From Aureimonas phyllosphaerae (lineage in GTDB: Bacteria > Pseudomonadota > Alphaproteobacteria > Rhizobiales > Rhizobiaceae), in NCBI RefSeq assembly GCF_900113065.1, contig NZ_FOOA01000018.1, positions 1-64,000 on the forward strand: 64,000 nucleotides of DNA, written 5' to 3'. Position 1 is the stretch's first letter. Every line of letters starts with the position of its first letter. The position numbers and the translations under genes are program-made. Under the pieces are notes generated by a model. It ran no database searches. It saw nothing but the letters and a program-made list of their open reading frames with translations, and had not been told where the DNA came from. Shown one piece after another: positions 36,846 through 44,969 of the stretch.

Positions 36846-37176
36846 ACGCCGCGGCCGCGCTGTCGCCCGGACGCTCGCGCTCGCCGGGTTCATCGCTGCG
36901 GGGTGGGTCGGCGCGAATGCCGCGATCCTCGCGGCGACGGAACGGGCCGAGGCCGTGCTCGTGATGTTTTCCCGTTCGCCGGAGGCGGTCCGGCTGCCGG
37001 AGAGCGTCGCCATCCTCGAGTGGGACGGTCACTTCGCCCGGTTCGTCGGCCGTCGGGAGGGCTATGTCGCCGACCTCTATCGGGCCGGTGCGCTGGCGGT
37101 CCTGCCTGCGCGGGGCGGCGGATGCCTTCGGATGGTTCGCCAGACCGGCGGCCAGCCCGGCGTGGCGAAGGGGTGA
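36829..37176 (+). CDS. Hypothetical protein with N-terminal hydrophobic segment
   Basis: 115 residues from ATG 36829; an in-frame GTG at 36820 sits better behind the GGGGGAGGG at 36802-36810 and may be the true start. It overlaps the preceding gene by 17 bases. Residues about 13-35 are hydrophobic (LALAGFIAAGWVGANAAILA) and the rest is soluble, so it may be anchored or secreted. No family recognised. It is the last gene of the four-gene oxidase operon. Confidence 0.5.
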   Translation: MSSTIERRGRAVARTLALAGFIAAGWVGANAAILAATERAEAVLVMFSRSPEAVRLPESVAILEWDGHFARFVGRREGYVADLYRAGALAVLPARGGGCLRMVRQTGGQPGVAKG

Positions 37177-37374
37177 GGACGAAGTCGCCGATCCGCGCGA
37201 CGCTTGCGACGCCACCCACGTGCCTGCAGTCGTGGACAGGGCGGTAGAAAAGGATCGCGCCGTTCGCCTGGACACCCCCCAGACGGGAGAGCCATCGGCG
37301 ATGAGATCGCTCATGCCGATCAACACGCCGCCGGTTTGCGACCGACGGCGCCTGCATGTCGGCTGCAGCGTCGA

Positions 37375-39471
37375 TCAGGCTGAAAGGATGAAGTCGTCGG
37401 TGCCGAGGAAGGCGAGCTTCGCGCCGATGAAGGCGATGTCTTCGGCAGCGCCCGCCCCGGTGCCGTCGGCATCGTAGGACAGGATGCCGGTCGCCTTGTT
37501 GTAGATCAGCTGCGCGGCGGTGCCGGTGGCCTTGCCGGTCTGCGACAGGACATCGACGAGGCCGTCGCCGTCCCGATCGAGATTGGCGAAGGTCGCCTGC
37601 GAGAGCTGGATCTTGTCGTCCTGGTCGAAGTCCCAGATCGAGTCGCGGTTCGCTGCACCCTTTCCGGTGAAGACGAACGTGTCCGCGCCGCCCTTGCCGT
37701 AGAGGCTGTCCCGGCCTGCGCCGCCGGCGATCGTGTTGCTCGCGGCATTGCCGGTGATGAGGTTGTTGAGGCCATTGCCGGTGGCGTTGAGGTTCGCGGT
37801 CCCCTGGAGGCGCAGGTTCTCGACGAAGGCGAGGTCGTCGCGGCGCAGATCGAGGTCGATTGACGACCAGACGGTGTCGGTACCCCCGGCCGCTGTCTCG
37901 CCTTCGGTAATAGTGCCGTCCACCCGGACCGTCTGGATCCTGTCACCGGCGTTGTCGAAGACGTATTGCGTGTCGCCGCGGCCGAGGCCGACGACGTAGG
38001 TGTCGGCCCCGCTGCCGCCATCGAGGAAGTCCGAGCCGTCGCCGCCGCTGCCGATGCGGTCGTCGCCGGCACCGCCCCGGATGACGTTGCGACCCGCATC
38101 GCCGATCAGCGTGTCGTTGCCGCTGCCGCCGATGATGTTCTCGAAGCCGGTGACGCCGCCGGTCCCGTCCGCCGTGCCCGTCGACAGGTCGACGTTCACG
38201 CTGCGGCCGTCCTGGAACACGCGATAGTCGAGCGTATCGATGCCATCGCCGCCCTGGCTGAGACCCTTGATCACCGAGTTGGCGCCGATGAAGAGCGTGT
38301 CGTTGCCGGTGCCGAAGGCGATGGCGATGCCGTTCCCGCCGGAGATCGTGCCGTTGTTGGTGATGGAGTCGCCGATCGCGCTGACGATGCGGATGCCGGT
38401 TCCCGTCTCGCCGGAAATGGTGCCGCTGTTGACGATCGTGGTCGCGAAGGGGGCGTTCCCTTGCGAGGAGTCGTCGATCAGGATGCCGAGGCCCCGGCCG
38501 CGAATGATCGCACCGGCCATGTTGATGATCGATCCGCCACCGGCCGCGATGCCCTCGGACGTGTTCGGCAGGCCGTCGGAGCCGTTGCCGCCGGCCCCGG
38601 TTCCCTCGATGACGCCGTAGTTCAGGATCCCGGCCCGGCCGTCGATGTCGATGCCGTCGCCGTCGCCGTCGAAGACGCCGTCCTGCGTGCCGCCGCCGGC
38701 GGGGCTGTTGATGTCGACGCCCGGCGTGAAGCCGCCCGAGATCAATCCACGATTGATCACGCTGGCCGCGCCATCGGAACCGACACCGGAACCGTTGCGA
38801 CCGATCAGGACGCCGTTCGTTCCGTTTTCGACCGAAATGTCGGAGCCCTCGCCGGCGTTGATGCCATGGCGATCGCCGGAGATCGTGCCGGCGTTGATGA
38901 CGGTGCCGCTCGTGCCGTCCTCGAACTGGACGCCGTCGGCCGAAGCGAAGGCTGTCGCGCTGCGGCCGCCGTCGATGAGACCGGAATTGGTGATGTCGCC
39001 GACGCCGCCGATGCGGATGCCGTCGTTCTCGTCGCTCGTGATGCGGCCGTTCGAACCGTTGTTCACCACCGTGGTGAAGCCGCCGGTCCCGCCGGCAAAG
39101 TCCACGGCCTGGCCGACCGTCGACTGGACGGTCCCCTGGTTGACGATCTCGACCACGCCGCCGGTGACGGCGCCTGCCTGGATCTGGATCGCATCGTCGG
39201 CCGAGCGGATGGTGCCGCCGTTGACGATCGTCGCGTTCAAGGTGACGCCGACGCTTGTCTCGAAGCGGATGGCGCGTCCGCTAGACTGCAGGTTCTCGAT
39301 CAGCCCGTCATTGTCGATGAGGGCGCCGTTCGTCGGAGCGTTGAACCGCACGCTCTGGGCGTTGGAACCGACCGAAACGGCGCCGCCCGCCTCGACGTCG
39401 AGGCGATCGGAGCCGCTGATGTTGATGCGCGAGGAAACGGTCTGGCCCGCAAGGACGGTCGTGGTCGCCAT
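37375..39471 (-). CDS. Secreted RTX (hemolysin-type calcium-binding) beta-helix protein
   Basis: 698 residues with no N-terminal signal. Residues about 20-400 are repeats of the form V-N-x-G-x-I/L-S/x-G (for example VNAGTISGDRHGINAGEGSD), as in right-handed beta-helix or autotransporter passenger domains. Residues about 445-495 carry GGxGxDxL RTX nonapeptides (GGSGNDTLIGDAG, GGAGDDRIGSGGDGSDFLDG), with another set near 595 (GGAGRDSLYGKGGADTFVF). The C-terminus ends GTDDFILSA, consistent with a type I secretion signal. GAGGTGAACC precedes the ATG. Likely an extracellular adhesin or matrix protein; no catalytic domain is seen and no ABC/HlyD secretion genes are adjacent. Confidence 0.87.
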   Translation of the reverse strand: MATTTVLAGQTVSSRINISGSDRLDVEAGGAVSVGSNAQSVRFNAPTNGALIDNDGLIENLQSSGRAIRFETSVGVTLNATIVNGGTIRSADDAIQIQAGAVTGGVVEIVNQGTVQSTVGQAVDFAGGTGGFTTVVNNGSNGRITSDENDGIRIGGVGDITNSGLIDGGRSATAFASADGVQFEDGTSGTVINAGTISGDRHGINAGEGSDISVENGTNGVLIGRNGSGVGSDGAASVINRGLISGGFTPGVDINSPAGGGTQDGVFDGDGDGIDIDGRAGILNYGVIEGTGAGGNGSDGLPNTSEGIAAGGGSIINMAGAIIRGRGLGILIDDSSQGNAPFATTIVNSGTISGETGTGIRIVSAIGDSITNNGTISGGNGIAIAFGTGNDTLFIGANSVIKGLSQGGDGIDTLDYRVFQDGRSVNVDLSTGTADGTGGVTGFENIIGGSGNDTLIGDAGRNVIRGGAGDDRIGSGGDGSDFLDGGSGADTYVVGLGRGDTQYVFDNAGDRIQTVRVDGTITEGETAAGGTDTVWSSIDLDLRRDDLAFVENLRLQGTANLNATGNGLNNLITGNAASNTIAGGAGRDSLYGKGGADTFVFTGKGAANRDSIWDFDQDDKIQLSQATFANLDRDGDGLVDVLSQTGKATGTAAQLIYNKATGILSYDADGTGAGAAEDIAFIGAKLAFLGTDDFILSA

Positions 39472-39849
39472 GGTTCACCTCGGGTCCGCGCCGATTAATC
39501 GTTACGTTGCCCTTAAGGAAGGCACATGACAACCGCGTGACCGTTTCCTGCTGGATCGGCTACAGCTGCAATGCCATCGCGCCGACAACACAAGCCGATA
39601 TGCCCGGTAGCGTCGCCCGCCACTCGCGAGCGAAAACCGGCCTCGCATGGGCAACGGATGGTGCTGCGAAGGCTCGGACGAGGCTGCTGCCAGGGTTTCC
39701 GCCCCTTTCAGGGCTCCGCGACGATGATCTTGGGTGGCACGGAGATCGATCTGCCGCAAAGTTTGCGCTGCCCTCGGCGGGCGGACGGCACCCCGCATTC
39801 TCTGAGGTCTTCAGGGTGATGAGCGCTCCGGCACACGCCATGCCGATCG
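39472..39849. other. Intergenic region upstream of the RTX gene
   Basis: About 380 bases. The part next to the RTX start (39490-39530) is AT-richer and probably holds its promoter. Open frames on both strands have no family features. Confidence 0.45.
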
Positions 39850-40338
39850 CTACATCGTCCCGTTGCCGAGCTTGTGGGAAGGCCCGCCTCCTGAGCACCC
39901 CGAATCTCCGCCGCGGCTGGTGGTGTCGCGCTCGAAGTCCCTGGCGACGTCCTCGACGGTGACCTGCGAGAACTGTTCGAGCAGGCGGGCCTCGGCCTCG
40001 CGAAGGGAGGCGTCGAGCCGGGCGTCGACGGCTCTTTCGACCAAGCATTCGGATGGCTCCGCCCCGGAGCCGATGTTGAAGAGGGGCGGTGCACCGACGG
40101 CCTCGTAGACGTCGCGCAGCGTCACGTCCGCGAGCGGCCTGGCGAGTTGCCATCCGCCGCCGTGCCCCTTCTCGGACGAGACGATCCCGCGATCGCGCAA
40201 GCCGCCCATCATCCGGCGGACCACGACCGGATTGGTGGAGATCATCCTCGAGATCTCGTCCGAAGTCGCAAGCGGCACGTGGCGATCGAGGTGGATGAGC
40301 ACGTGCAGGATGCGGGACATGCGCAGGTCGCGTGGCAT
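39850..40338 (-). CDS. Rrf2-family transcriptional regulator
   Basis: 162 residues from ATG 40338 (AAGGG 7 bases upstream). A winged helix-turn-helix covers residues about 1-80 (TSDEISRMISTNPVVVRRMM and SEKGHGGGWQLARPLADVTL), the Rrf2 pattern. Only two cysteines occur (in SECLVE and in the tail SGCSGG), so the three-cysteine Fe-S cluster site of IscR/NsrR is absent; it more likely senses thiol redox state or another signal, like YwnA-type members. It is divergent from a CPYC-containing flavoprotein, its probable target. Confidence 0.85.
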   Translation of the reverse strand: MPRDLRMSRILHVLIHLDRHVPLATSDEISRMISTNPVVVRRMMGGLRDRGIVSSEKGHGGGWQLARPLADVTLRDVYEAVGAPPLFNIGSGAEPSECLVERAVDARLDASLREAEARLLEQFSQVTVEDVARDFERDTTSRGGDSGCSGGGPSHKLGNGTM

Positions 40339-40385
40339 TGGGGAACCCTTCCTGTCTGCGCGGACGTTGTAGCCGAGATCACGCA

Positions 40386-40428
40386 ACATGCAAAGTGTCA
40401 TGTCTTGCGTCGAGGCTGTCCGTCATGT
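40386..40428. promoter_or_regulatory. Candidate operator region between rrf2 and the reductase gene
   Basis: An inverted repeat ACATG, eight bases, CATGT (40386-40403), and a further GTCATGT at 40422-40428 repeating 40397-40403. It lies in the 129-base divergent space, where a local Rrf2 regulator would be expected to bind. Confidence 0.35.
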
Positions 40429-40467
40429 AACTCGTCGAGTGTCGTAACGGATCGAAAGGATCGTCCC

Positions 40468-41385
40468 ATGGACCATGACGTCGTCGTCATCGGAGGCAGC
40501 TTCGCGGGGCTGTCGGCCGCCATGCAACTGGCAAGGGCGCGACGCACCGTGCTCGTCCTCGACACGAACGCGCCGCGCAACCGCTTCGCCGCGACCTCGC
40601 ACGGCTTCCCGGGGCAGGACGGACGGGGCCCCGCCGAGATCGGCGCGGCCCTCCGCGCCGAACTTGCAGCCTATCCGACGGTGGCCTTCGCCAGCGAAGG
40701 CGCCGTCGAGGCGCGTCGAGAGGGCGACGGGTTCGCGGTCTCGCTGGCCGCCGGGAGCGAAATCACCGCGCGCCGGCTCATCCTTACCTACGGCGTCCGC
40801 GACACCCTGCCGGACCTGCCCGGCCTTGCCGAGCGCTGGGGTACGAGCGTCCTGCACTGCCCATACTGCCACGGCTACGAACTCGACCGGCAGCCTGTTG
40901 GGGTCCTGGCGCGCAACGAGATGGCCTTCCATCCGGCGATGCTGCTTCCGGACTGGGGACCGACGACGCTGTTCACGCAAGGGGCGTTCGTGCCGATTGG
41001 AGATCAGCAGCGGGCGCTCGACGCCCGAGGCGTTAGGGTCGAGAGGACGCCTGTCACAGCGCTCCTCGGTCCTTCCCCGGTGCTCGAGGCGGTGCAGCTT
41101 GCCGACGGTCGGACGATCCCGGTCGCGGGCCTGTTCGTCGCCCCCCTGACGCGTCCGTCCAGCGATCTCGCCAATCGGCTCGGCTGCGCGACAAGGGACG
41201 GGCCAACGGGACCCTACCTCGAGGTCGATGCCATGCAGGCAACGACGGTCCCGGGCGTCTTCGCCGCCGGCGACCTCGCCAGTCCCATGCCGAACGCCAC
41301 CCTTGCCGCAGCGGCCGGTTTGATGGCCGGCACAGCCGCGCACCGTTCGCTGGTGTTTGATCCTGACCTCGCGCTGGCCGCCTGA
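40468..41385 (+). CDS. Thioredoxin-reductase-like FAD/NAD(P) oxidoreductase
   Basis: 305 residues. The FAD site is GGSFAGLSAAMQLA (residues about 9-22), the redox-active disulfide CPYC is in LHCPYCHGYEL (about 132-142), and a C-terminal FAD motif is GVFAAGDLASPM. Size and motifs match the low-molecular-weight thioredoxin reductase/AhpF-like group. The NADPH motif is weak (VGVLARNEMAFHP lacks the usual GxGxxA glycines), so the electron donor or function may differ. AAAGGA precedes the ATG. Probably controlled by the divergent Rrf2 protein. Confidence 0.85.
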   Translation: MDHDVVVIGGSFAGLSAAMQLARARRTVLVLDTNAPRNRFAATSHGFPGQDGRGPAEIGAALRAELAAYPTVAFASEGAVEARREGDGFAVSLAAGSEITARRLILTYGVRDTLPDLPGLAERWGTSVLHCPYCHGYELDRQPVGVLARNEMAFHPAMLLPDWGPTTLFTQGAFVPIGDQQRALDARGVRVERTPVTALLGPSPVLEAVQLADGRTIPVAGLFVAPLTRPSSDLANRLGCATRDGPTGPYLEVDAMQATTVPGVFAAGDLASPMPNATLAAAAGLMAGTAAHRSLVFDPDLALAA

Positions 41386-41790
41386 AGGGAGCGGGCGGAG
41401 GGCATGGCGGTCTCGGCGGGCCGCACGGCCCTCGGCTTTCCAAATGCGATCAGCGTCGCGGCGAGGCGGCTTGCGATCGGCGGCACACTCGAATTGTCGG
41501 CTTCCAGCTTTTGGGTGAGCGGCGAATGCTTCCGGGCATCCGTGTGTCGAAGCGGCTGCCCGGCCGTCGTGCACCGGACCGGTCGTGCGGCCACGGAGGC
41601 AGTGTTGCTGGGCGGGGTGATCGGGCTTGCGGCCTTCGGCTTGTCCGCTCTTCCGCATCGTTGTCGCGCGGACGGATAGGACGGCATCGGTGCTGTCCTA
41701 TCCGTCCGCCTTCGGCCGCCTTCCCGTCGAGAGCCTGCATTGCCGACCAACCGGCATCTCATGTCATTCAGCGTGCAGTCCGGCGCCCGA
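41386..41790. other. Intergenic region between convergent genes
   Basis: About 405 bases. Apart from the strong hairpin at 41668-41709 nothing is recognised. A 91-codon plus-strand frame (41404-41679) has no family features. Confidence 0.45.
41668..41709. terminator. Perfect 15-base stem-loop between convergent genes
   Basis: GCGGACGGATAGGAC pairs with GTCCTATCCGTCCGC across a 12-base loop. It lies beyond the ends of both the reductase gene (plus) and the SDR gene (minus), so it could end transcripts from both sides. Neither side has a strong T-tract. Confidence 0.5.
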
Positions 41791-42537
41791 TCAGACCGCC
41801 GCGACCCCGCCGTCGACGAAGAGCTCGTGGCCCGCGACGAAGCTGCTCTCGCTCGACGCGAGGTACAGCACGGCAGCCGCGACCTCCTCGAGGTGACCCA
41901 GGCGTCCGAGCGGAACCCCACGCACCACTTCGTCCTGGATCCCCGGCGCTGAGTCGAGGAAGCTGCGCAGCAAGCGGGTCTCGGTCGCGCCGGGAGAGAC
42001 GACGTTCACGCGGATGCCGCGGTCCTTGAGATCAATGGTCCAGCTTCGCGCGAAGGAGCGGACCGCGGCCTTGCTGGCGTTGTAGAGCGACTGTCCGGGA
42101 TAGGCCTTCGATCCCGCGATCGAGCCGTTGAGGACGATGGAGCCCCCTTGTTCCATCAGCGGCAGCGCCTTCTGCACCGTGAAGAGCAGGCCCTTCACGT
42201 TGAGGCCGAAGGTCGCGTCGAAGTGCGTTTCCTCGATCGCCTCGAGCGGGACGGGTTGGTGCATCCCGGCATTGGCGAAGACGACGTCGACCCTGCCGTG
42301 GTCACGCCCGACGCGCTCGTAGAGCGACGCAAGGTCGGCAAGGCTCGTGACGTCGCCCCGCACGCCGACCGCGCCGTGACCAATCCGGACGACCGCCTCG
42401 TCGAGCAGGTCCTGCCGCCGTCCGGTGATGTAGACGCGGGCGCCTTCCTGCGCGAAGCGCTGCGCGGACGCCAACCCGATCCCGTCGCTTCCGCCGGTGA
42501 CCACCACGACCTTGTCTTCGAACCGCTTTGCCATCAT
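41791..42537 (-). CDS. Short-chain dehydrogenase/reductase (SDR)
   Basis: 248 residues, classical SDR size. The cofactor motif is TGGSDGIGLA, followed by NAG in FANAGMH, the catalytic serine in NGSIAGSKA, and the YxxxK in YNASK. Two adjacent ATG codons (42537 and 42534) are possible starts. The substrate is not predictable. It is divergent from a TetR regulator across two tandem palindromes, so it is very probably that repressor's target. Confidence 0.92.
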   Translation of the reverse strand: MMAKRFEDKVVVVTGGSDGIGLASAQRFAQEGARVYITGRRQDLLDEAVVRIGHGAVGVRGDVTSLADLASLYERVGRDHGRVDVVFANAGMHQPVPLEAIEETHFDATFGLNVKGLLFTVQKALPLMEQGGSIVLNGSIAGSKAYPGQSLYNASKAAVRSFARSWTIDLKDRGIRVNVVSPGATETRLLRSFLDSAPGIQDEVVRGVPLGRLGHLEEVAAAVLYLASSESSFVAGHELFVDGGVAAV

Positions 42538-42550
42538 ATCATCCGAGCAA

Positions 42551-42567
42551 GTGGAGAATGTCTCCAC
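42551..42567. promoter_or_regulatory. Palindromic operator 1 (GTGGAGA-N3-TCTCCAC)
   Basis: Perfect 7-base arms around a 3-base centre, 14 bases from the SDR start codon. Together with operator 2 it forms a larger 18-base-arm inverted repeat (42549-42566 with 42576-42593, one mismatch). Confidence 0.75.
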
Positions 42568-42574
42568 ATAGGAT

Positions 42575-42591
42575 ATGGAGACACTCTCCAC
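42575..42591. promoter_or_regulatory. Palindromic operator 2 (TGGAGA-N3-TCTCCA core)
   Basis: Same 17-base layout as operator 1, centred 24 bases away, with six perfect pairs per side. An ATG at 42575 falls inside it, which argues that the TetR gene starts at 42614 instead. Confidence 0.72.
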
Positions 42592-42613
42592 TTTGCAAGC
42601 CGGGGAAGGAAGC

Positions 42614-43165
42614 ATGAGCGAAGGTGGGCTGCGCGCCGATGCGGAACGGAACCGCCAACGTATCCTCGTCGCGGCGGAGGAGCTTTTCCTGGAACGGGGG
42701 GCGAGCGTGTCGCTGGACGAGGTGGCCAAGCGAGCCAAGGTCGGGGCCGGCACGCTCTACCGCCGGTTCCCGACGCGGGAGGCGCTTCTCGCCGCCACCA
42801 GCAACGAACGCTTCACGGCGGTCGCGCAAGCGAGTCGCGCGCGGGATGCGGATCACGAGCCCGAAGACGCGCTCCGTCGTTTCCTCGCAGAACTCGCGCT
42901 GAACACGAGCGTCTACCAGAGCCTTGCCGCTTCGCTCGGGACCGTCATCCAGCACGGGACGCCCGGCTGCAACGCGATCACCGAGGAAGGGCATCGGCTT
43001 CTCGGACGCGCCAAGGAGGCCGGGGTCGTGCGCGAGGATGCCAGCTTCGACGACGTCATCTGCGTCGTGAGCGCCATCTCCATCGCGGTCGAGCGGGACA
43101 GCACACCGGCACCGCGGGTCGACCATCTGGTGGATTTACTCTTCACCGGCATGCGCGTGCGCTGA
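42614..43165 (+). CDS. TetR-family transcriptional regulator
   Basis: 183 residues from ATG 42614, chosen because GGAAGGA lies just upstream and the alternative ATG at 42575 lies inside an operator. The helix-turn-helix is ASVSLDEVAKRAKVGAGTLY followed by RRFPTREALL. The C-terminal domain resembles the SbtR-like/TetR_C group (LAASLGTVIQHGTPGCNAIT). It probably represses itself and the divergent SDR gene through the two palindromes between them. Confidence 0.9.
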   Translation: MSEGGLRADAERNRQRILVAAEELFLERGASVSLDEVAKRAKVGAGTLYRRFPTREALLAATSNERFTAVAQASRARDADHEPEDALRRFLAELALNTSVYQSLAASLGTVIQHGTPGCNAITEEGHRLLGRAKEAGVVREDASFDDVICVVSAISIAVERDSTPAPRVDHLVDLLFTGMRVR

Positions 43166-43383
43166 CCGACCCGGCGAACAGTGCGGTTTGCAGCGGAAGA
43201 GAATGTGGCCTCCATCGCAGGTCGCGGCGCCCGCGCCTCGGCAGTCCATCCGCTATCGACCCGTCCGGATCCTGTCCGCCGGGGTCGACACGAGCCAGAA
43301 GCAGACACCTCCCTCGCAGCTTTCCGATCCGGAGCCGGGACGGTAGACGGTAAACAGCTCTTCCAGCCGAGGATCATGGCTGC

Positions 43384-44595
43384 ATGTCACCCATCGTCCC
43401 GCATGAGCGGATCGTCCTTTACGCCTCGCTCACGGCGCTGACCGCCATCAGTATCGATGCGCTTCTGCCGGGGCTTCGCGATATTGCTGGCGAGCTTGGC
43501 GCGGCGCCACCTTTGTCCACGCAACAGGTCGTCACGCTGTTCATCTTCGGCATGGTGTTCGGCGAACTGCTCCTCGGACCCATCTCGGATGCGATCGGTC
43601 GCAAGCGGGCTCTGGTGGCCGGGCTTGGCGTCTACGCGGTCGGGACGCTGGTTGCCCTGTTCGCGTCCTCGCTGGAAGGCGTGATCCTCGGGCGCATCCT
43701 GCAAGGCATCGGCGTGGCGGGTCCGAAGATCGCGACCCGCGCCATGATCCGGGATCAGTTCGAGGGCGAGGCCATGGCGCGTGTCATGTCCTTCCTGTTC
43801 TCGCTCTTCATTCTCGTCCCCATGGTCGCGCCTGCCCTTGGTCAGGGCGTGATCGCGCTTGCCGGATGGCGAGGCATGTTCGCGCTCTATTTCATGCTGG
43901 CCCTCGGGTTGGGAGCCTGGCTCGTGCTGCGCCAACCCGAAACGCTGCCGCCCGAACGACGCATTTCGCTGCGCCCCCGCACCCTCGTTCGCAACGGCGC
44001 CCGCATTCTCGCCAACCGGCGTGTCGCGCTTCTGATCGTGGCGACCGGCTTCGTGTTCGGTGCGCAGCTTCTGTATCTCAGTATCGCCGCCGACCTCTTC
44101 GCCGACGTCTACGGCATCAGCGAGACCTTTCCGGTCTACTTCGCCCTCCTGGCAGGCGGGATCGGACTCGCCTCGTACCTCAACGGCCGCCTCGTCGGGC
44201 GTTTCGGGATGGACGCCATGGCGCGCGGCGGCTTTCTCGGCCTGACGCTTGCCGGGCTGATGATGCTCGCCGCCTCGATCGGTTTCGATGGCCGACCGCC
44301 GCTCGCATTGTTTCTCGGGTCCGGCTTCGCGGCCTTCTTCGCGATCGGCGTCCTGTTCGGCAACCTCAACGCCATGGCGATGCGCGCGCTGGGCGAGTTG
44401 GCAGGGCTGGGCGCCTCGCTGATCGCGTCGGGATCGAGCCTGGTCGCGACGCTGTTCGCGATGGGGCTCGGCGCCCTCTACGACGGCACGGTGCTGGTTC
44501 TTGCGGGAGGCATCGTCCTGGCGGGAATCGCCTCGCTTCTGCTCAGCGAGTTGTCGGCCCGTGGAAGCGATGGCACCGTCGCCGCGATCCGGTGA
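43384..44595 (+). CDS. MFS multidrug exporter, Bcr/CflA type
   Basis: 403 residues with twelve predicted membrane segments. Typical Bcr/CflA features are SIDALLPGLRDIA in TM1, the loop 2-3 motif GPISDAIGRKRALVAG, and RILQGIGVAGPKIATRAMIRD around TM4. Proton-driven drug or metabolite export is expected. It is 218 bases after the TetR gene on the same strand, and co-regulation is possible but unproven. A terminator-like hairpin follows. Confidence 0.9.
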   Translation: MSPIVPHERIVLYASLTALTAISIDALLPGLRDIAGELGAAPPLSTQQVVTLFIFGMVFGELLLGPISDAIGRKRALVAGLGVYAVGTLVALFASSLEGVILGRILQGIGVAGPKIATRAMIRDQFEGEAMARVMSFLFSLFILVPMVAPALGQGVIALAGWRGMFALYFMLALGLGAWLVLRQPETLPPERRISLRPRTLVRNGARILANRRVALLIVATGFVFGAQLLYLSIAADLFADVYGISETFPVYFALLAGGIGLASYLNGRLVGRFGMDAMARGGFLGLTLAGLMMLAASIGFDGRPPLALFLGSGFAAFFAIGVLFGNLNAMAMRALGELAGLGASLIASGSSLVATLFAMGLGALYDGTVLVLAGGIVLAGIASLLLSELSARGSDGTVAAIR

Positions 44596-44610
44596 ACGGT
44601 CGCTTCGGTG

Positions 44611-44648
44611 CGTGTCGGGCGGCTCGGCGCCCCAATCCGCCCGACACG
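44611..44648 (+). terminator. Stem-loop after the MFS gene
   Basis: Perfect 12-base stem (CGTGTCGGGCGG with CCGCCCGACACG) and 14-base loop, starting 16 bases after the stop codon. A TTTT occurs about 17 bases further on rather than directly at the stem, so termination efficiency is uncertain. Confidence 0.55.
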
Positions 44649-44933
44649 ACGTGGTTACGCTTTTGCACCGTCCAAACCCCTGCCGACAAAGACTGGTCCG
44701 CGCGGGCGCGGTCGACGTGCCTTCGGGCTCTGCGAACCGTCGGATCCGAAGCTGTGTCGGCTCGAGCCCTGCGGCACCCGTGCGGACCTCAATGACACTC
44801 CACGCAGCGCACGCGCCGCGATCTCGCAGGCGAACCTAACCGGCCGAGTTCAGTCTTGCGCCGGCCCGTCGCAGTCGGGAAACCTGCCCGGCGCGTCTGC
44901 ACACATTGGAACCATCGCGCAACGACCGCATTC
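44649..44933. other. Intergenic region before the marR operator
   Basis: About 285 bases with no supported gene or motif. Short overlapping frames only. Confidence 0.4.
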
Positions 44934-44951
44934 TTGACAACGTATTGTCAA
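44934..44951. promoter_or_regulatory. MarR operator candidate, perfect palindrome
   Basis: TTGACAA, four bases, TTGTCAA: perfect arms, ending 18 bases before the MarR start codon. The left arm is itself a consensus -35 hexamer (TTGACA), so binding would block the promoter. It fits MarR-type autoregulation. Confidence 0.7.
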
Positions 44952-44969
44952 TTTGGAAGTCTGCTGCGA

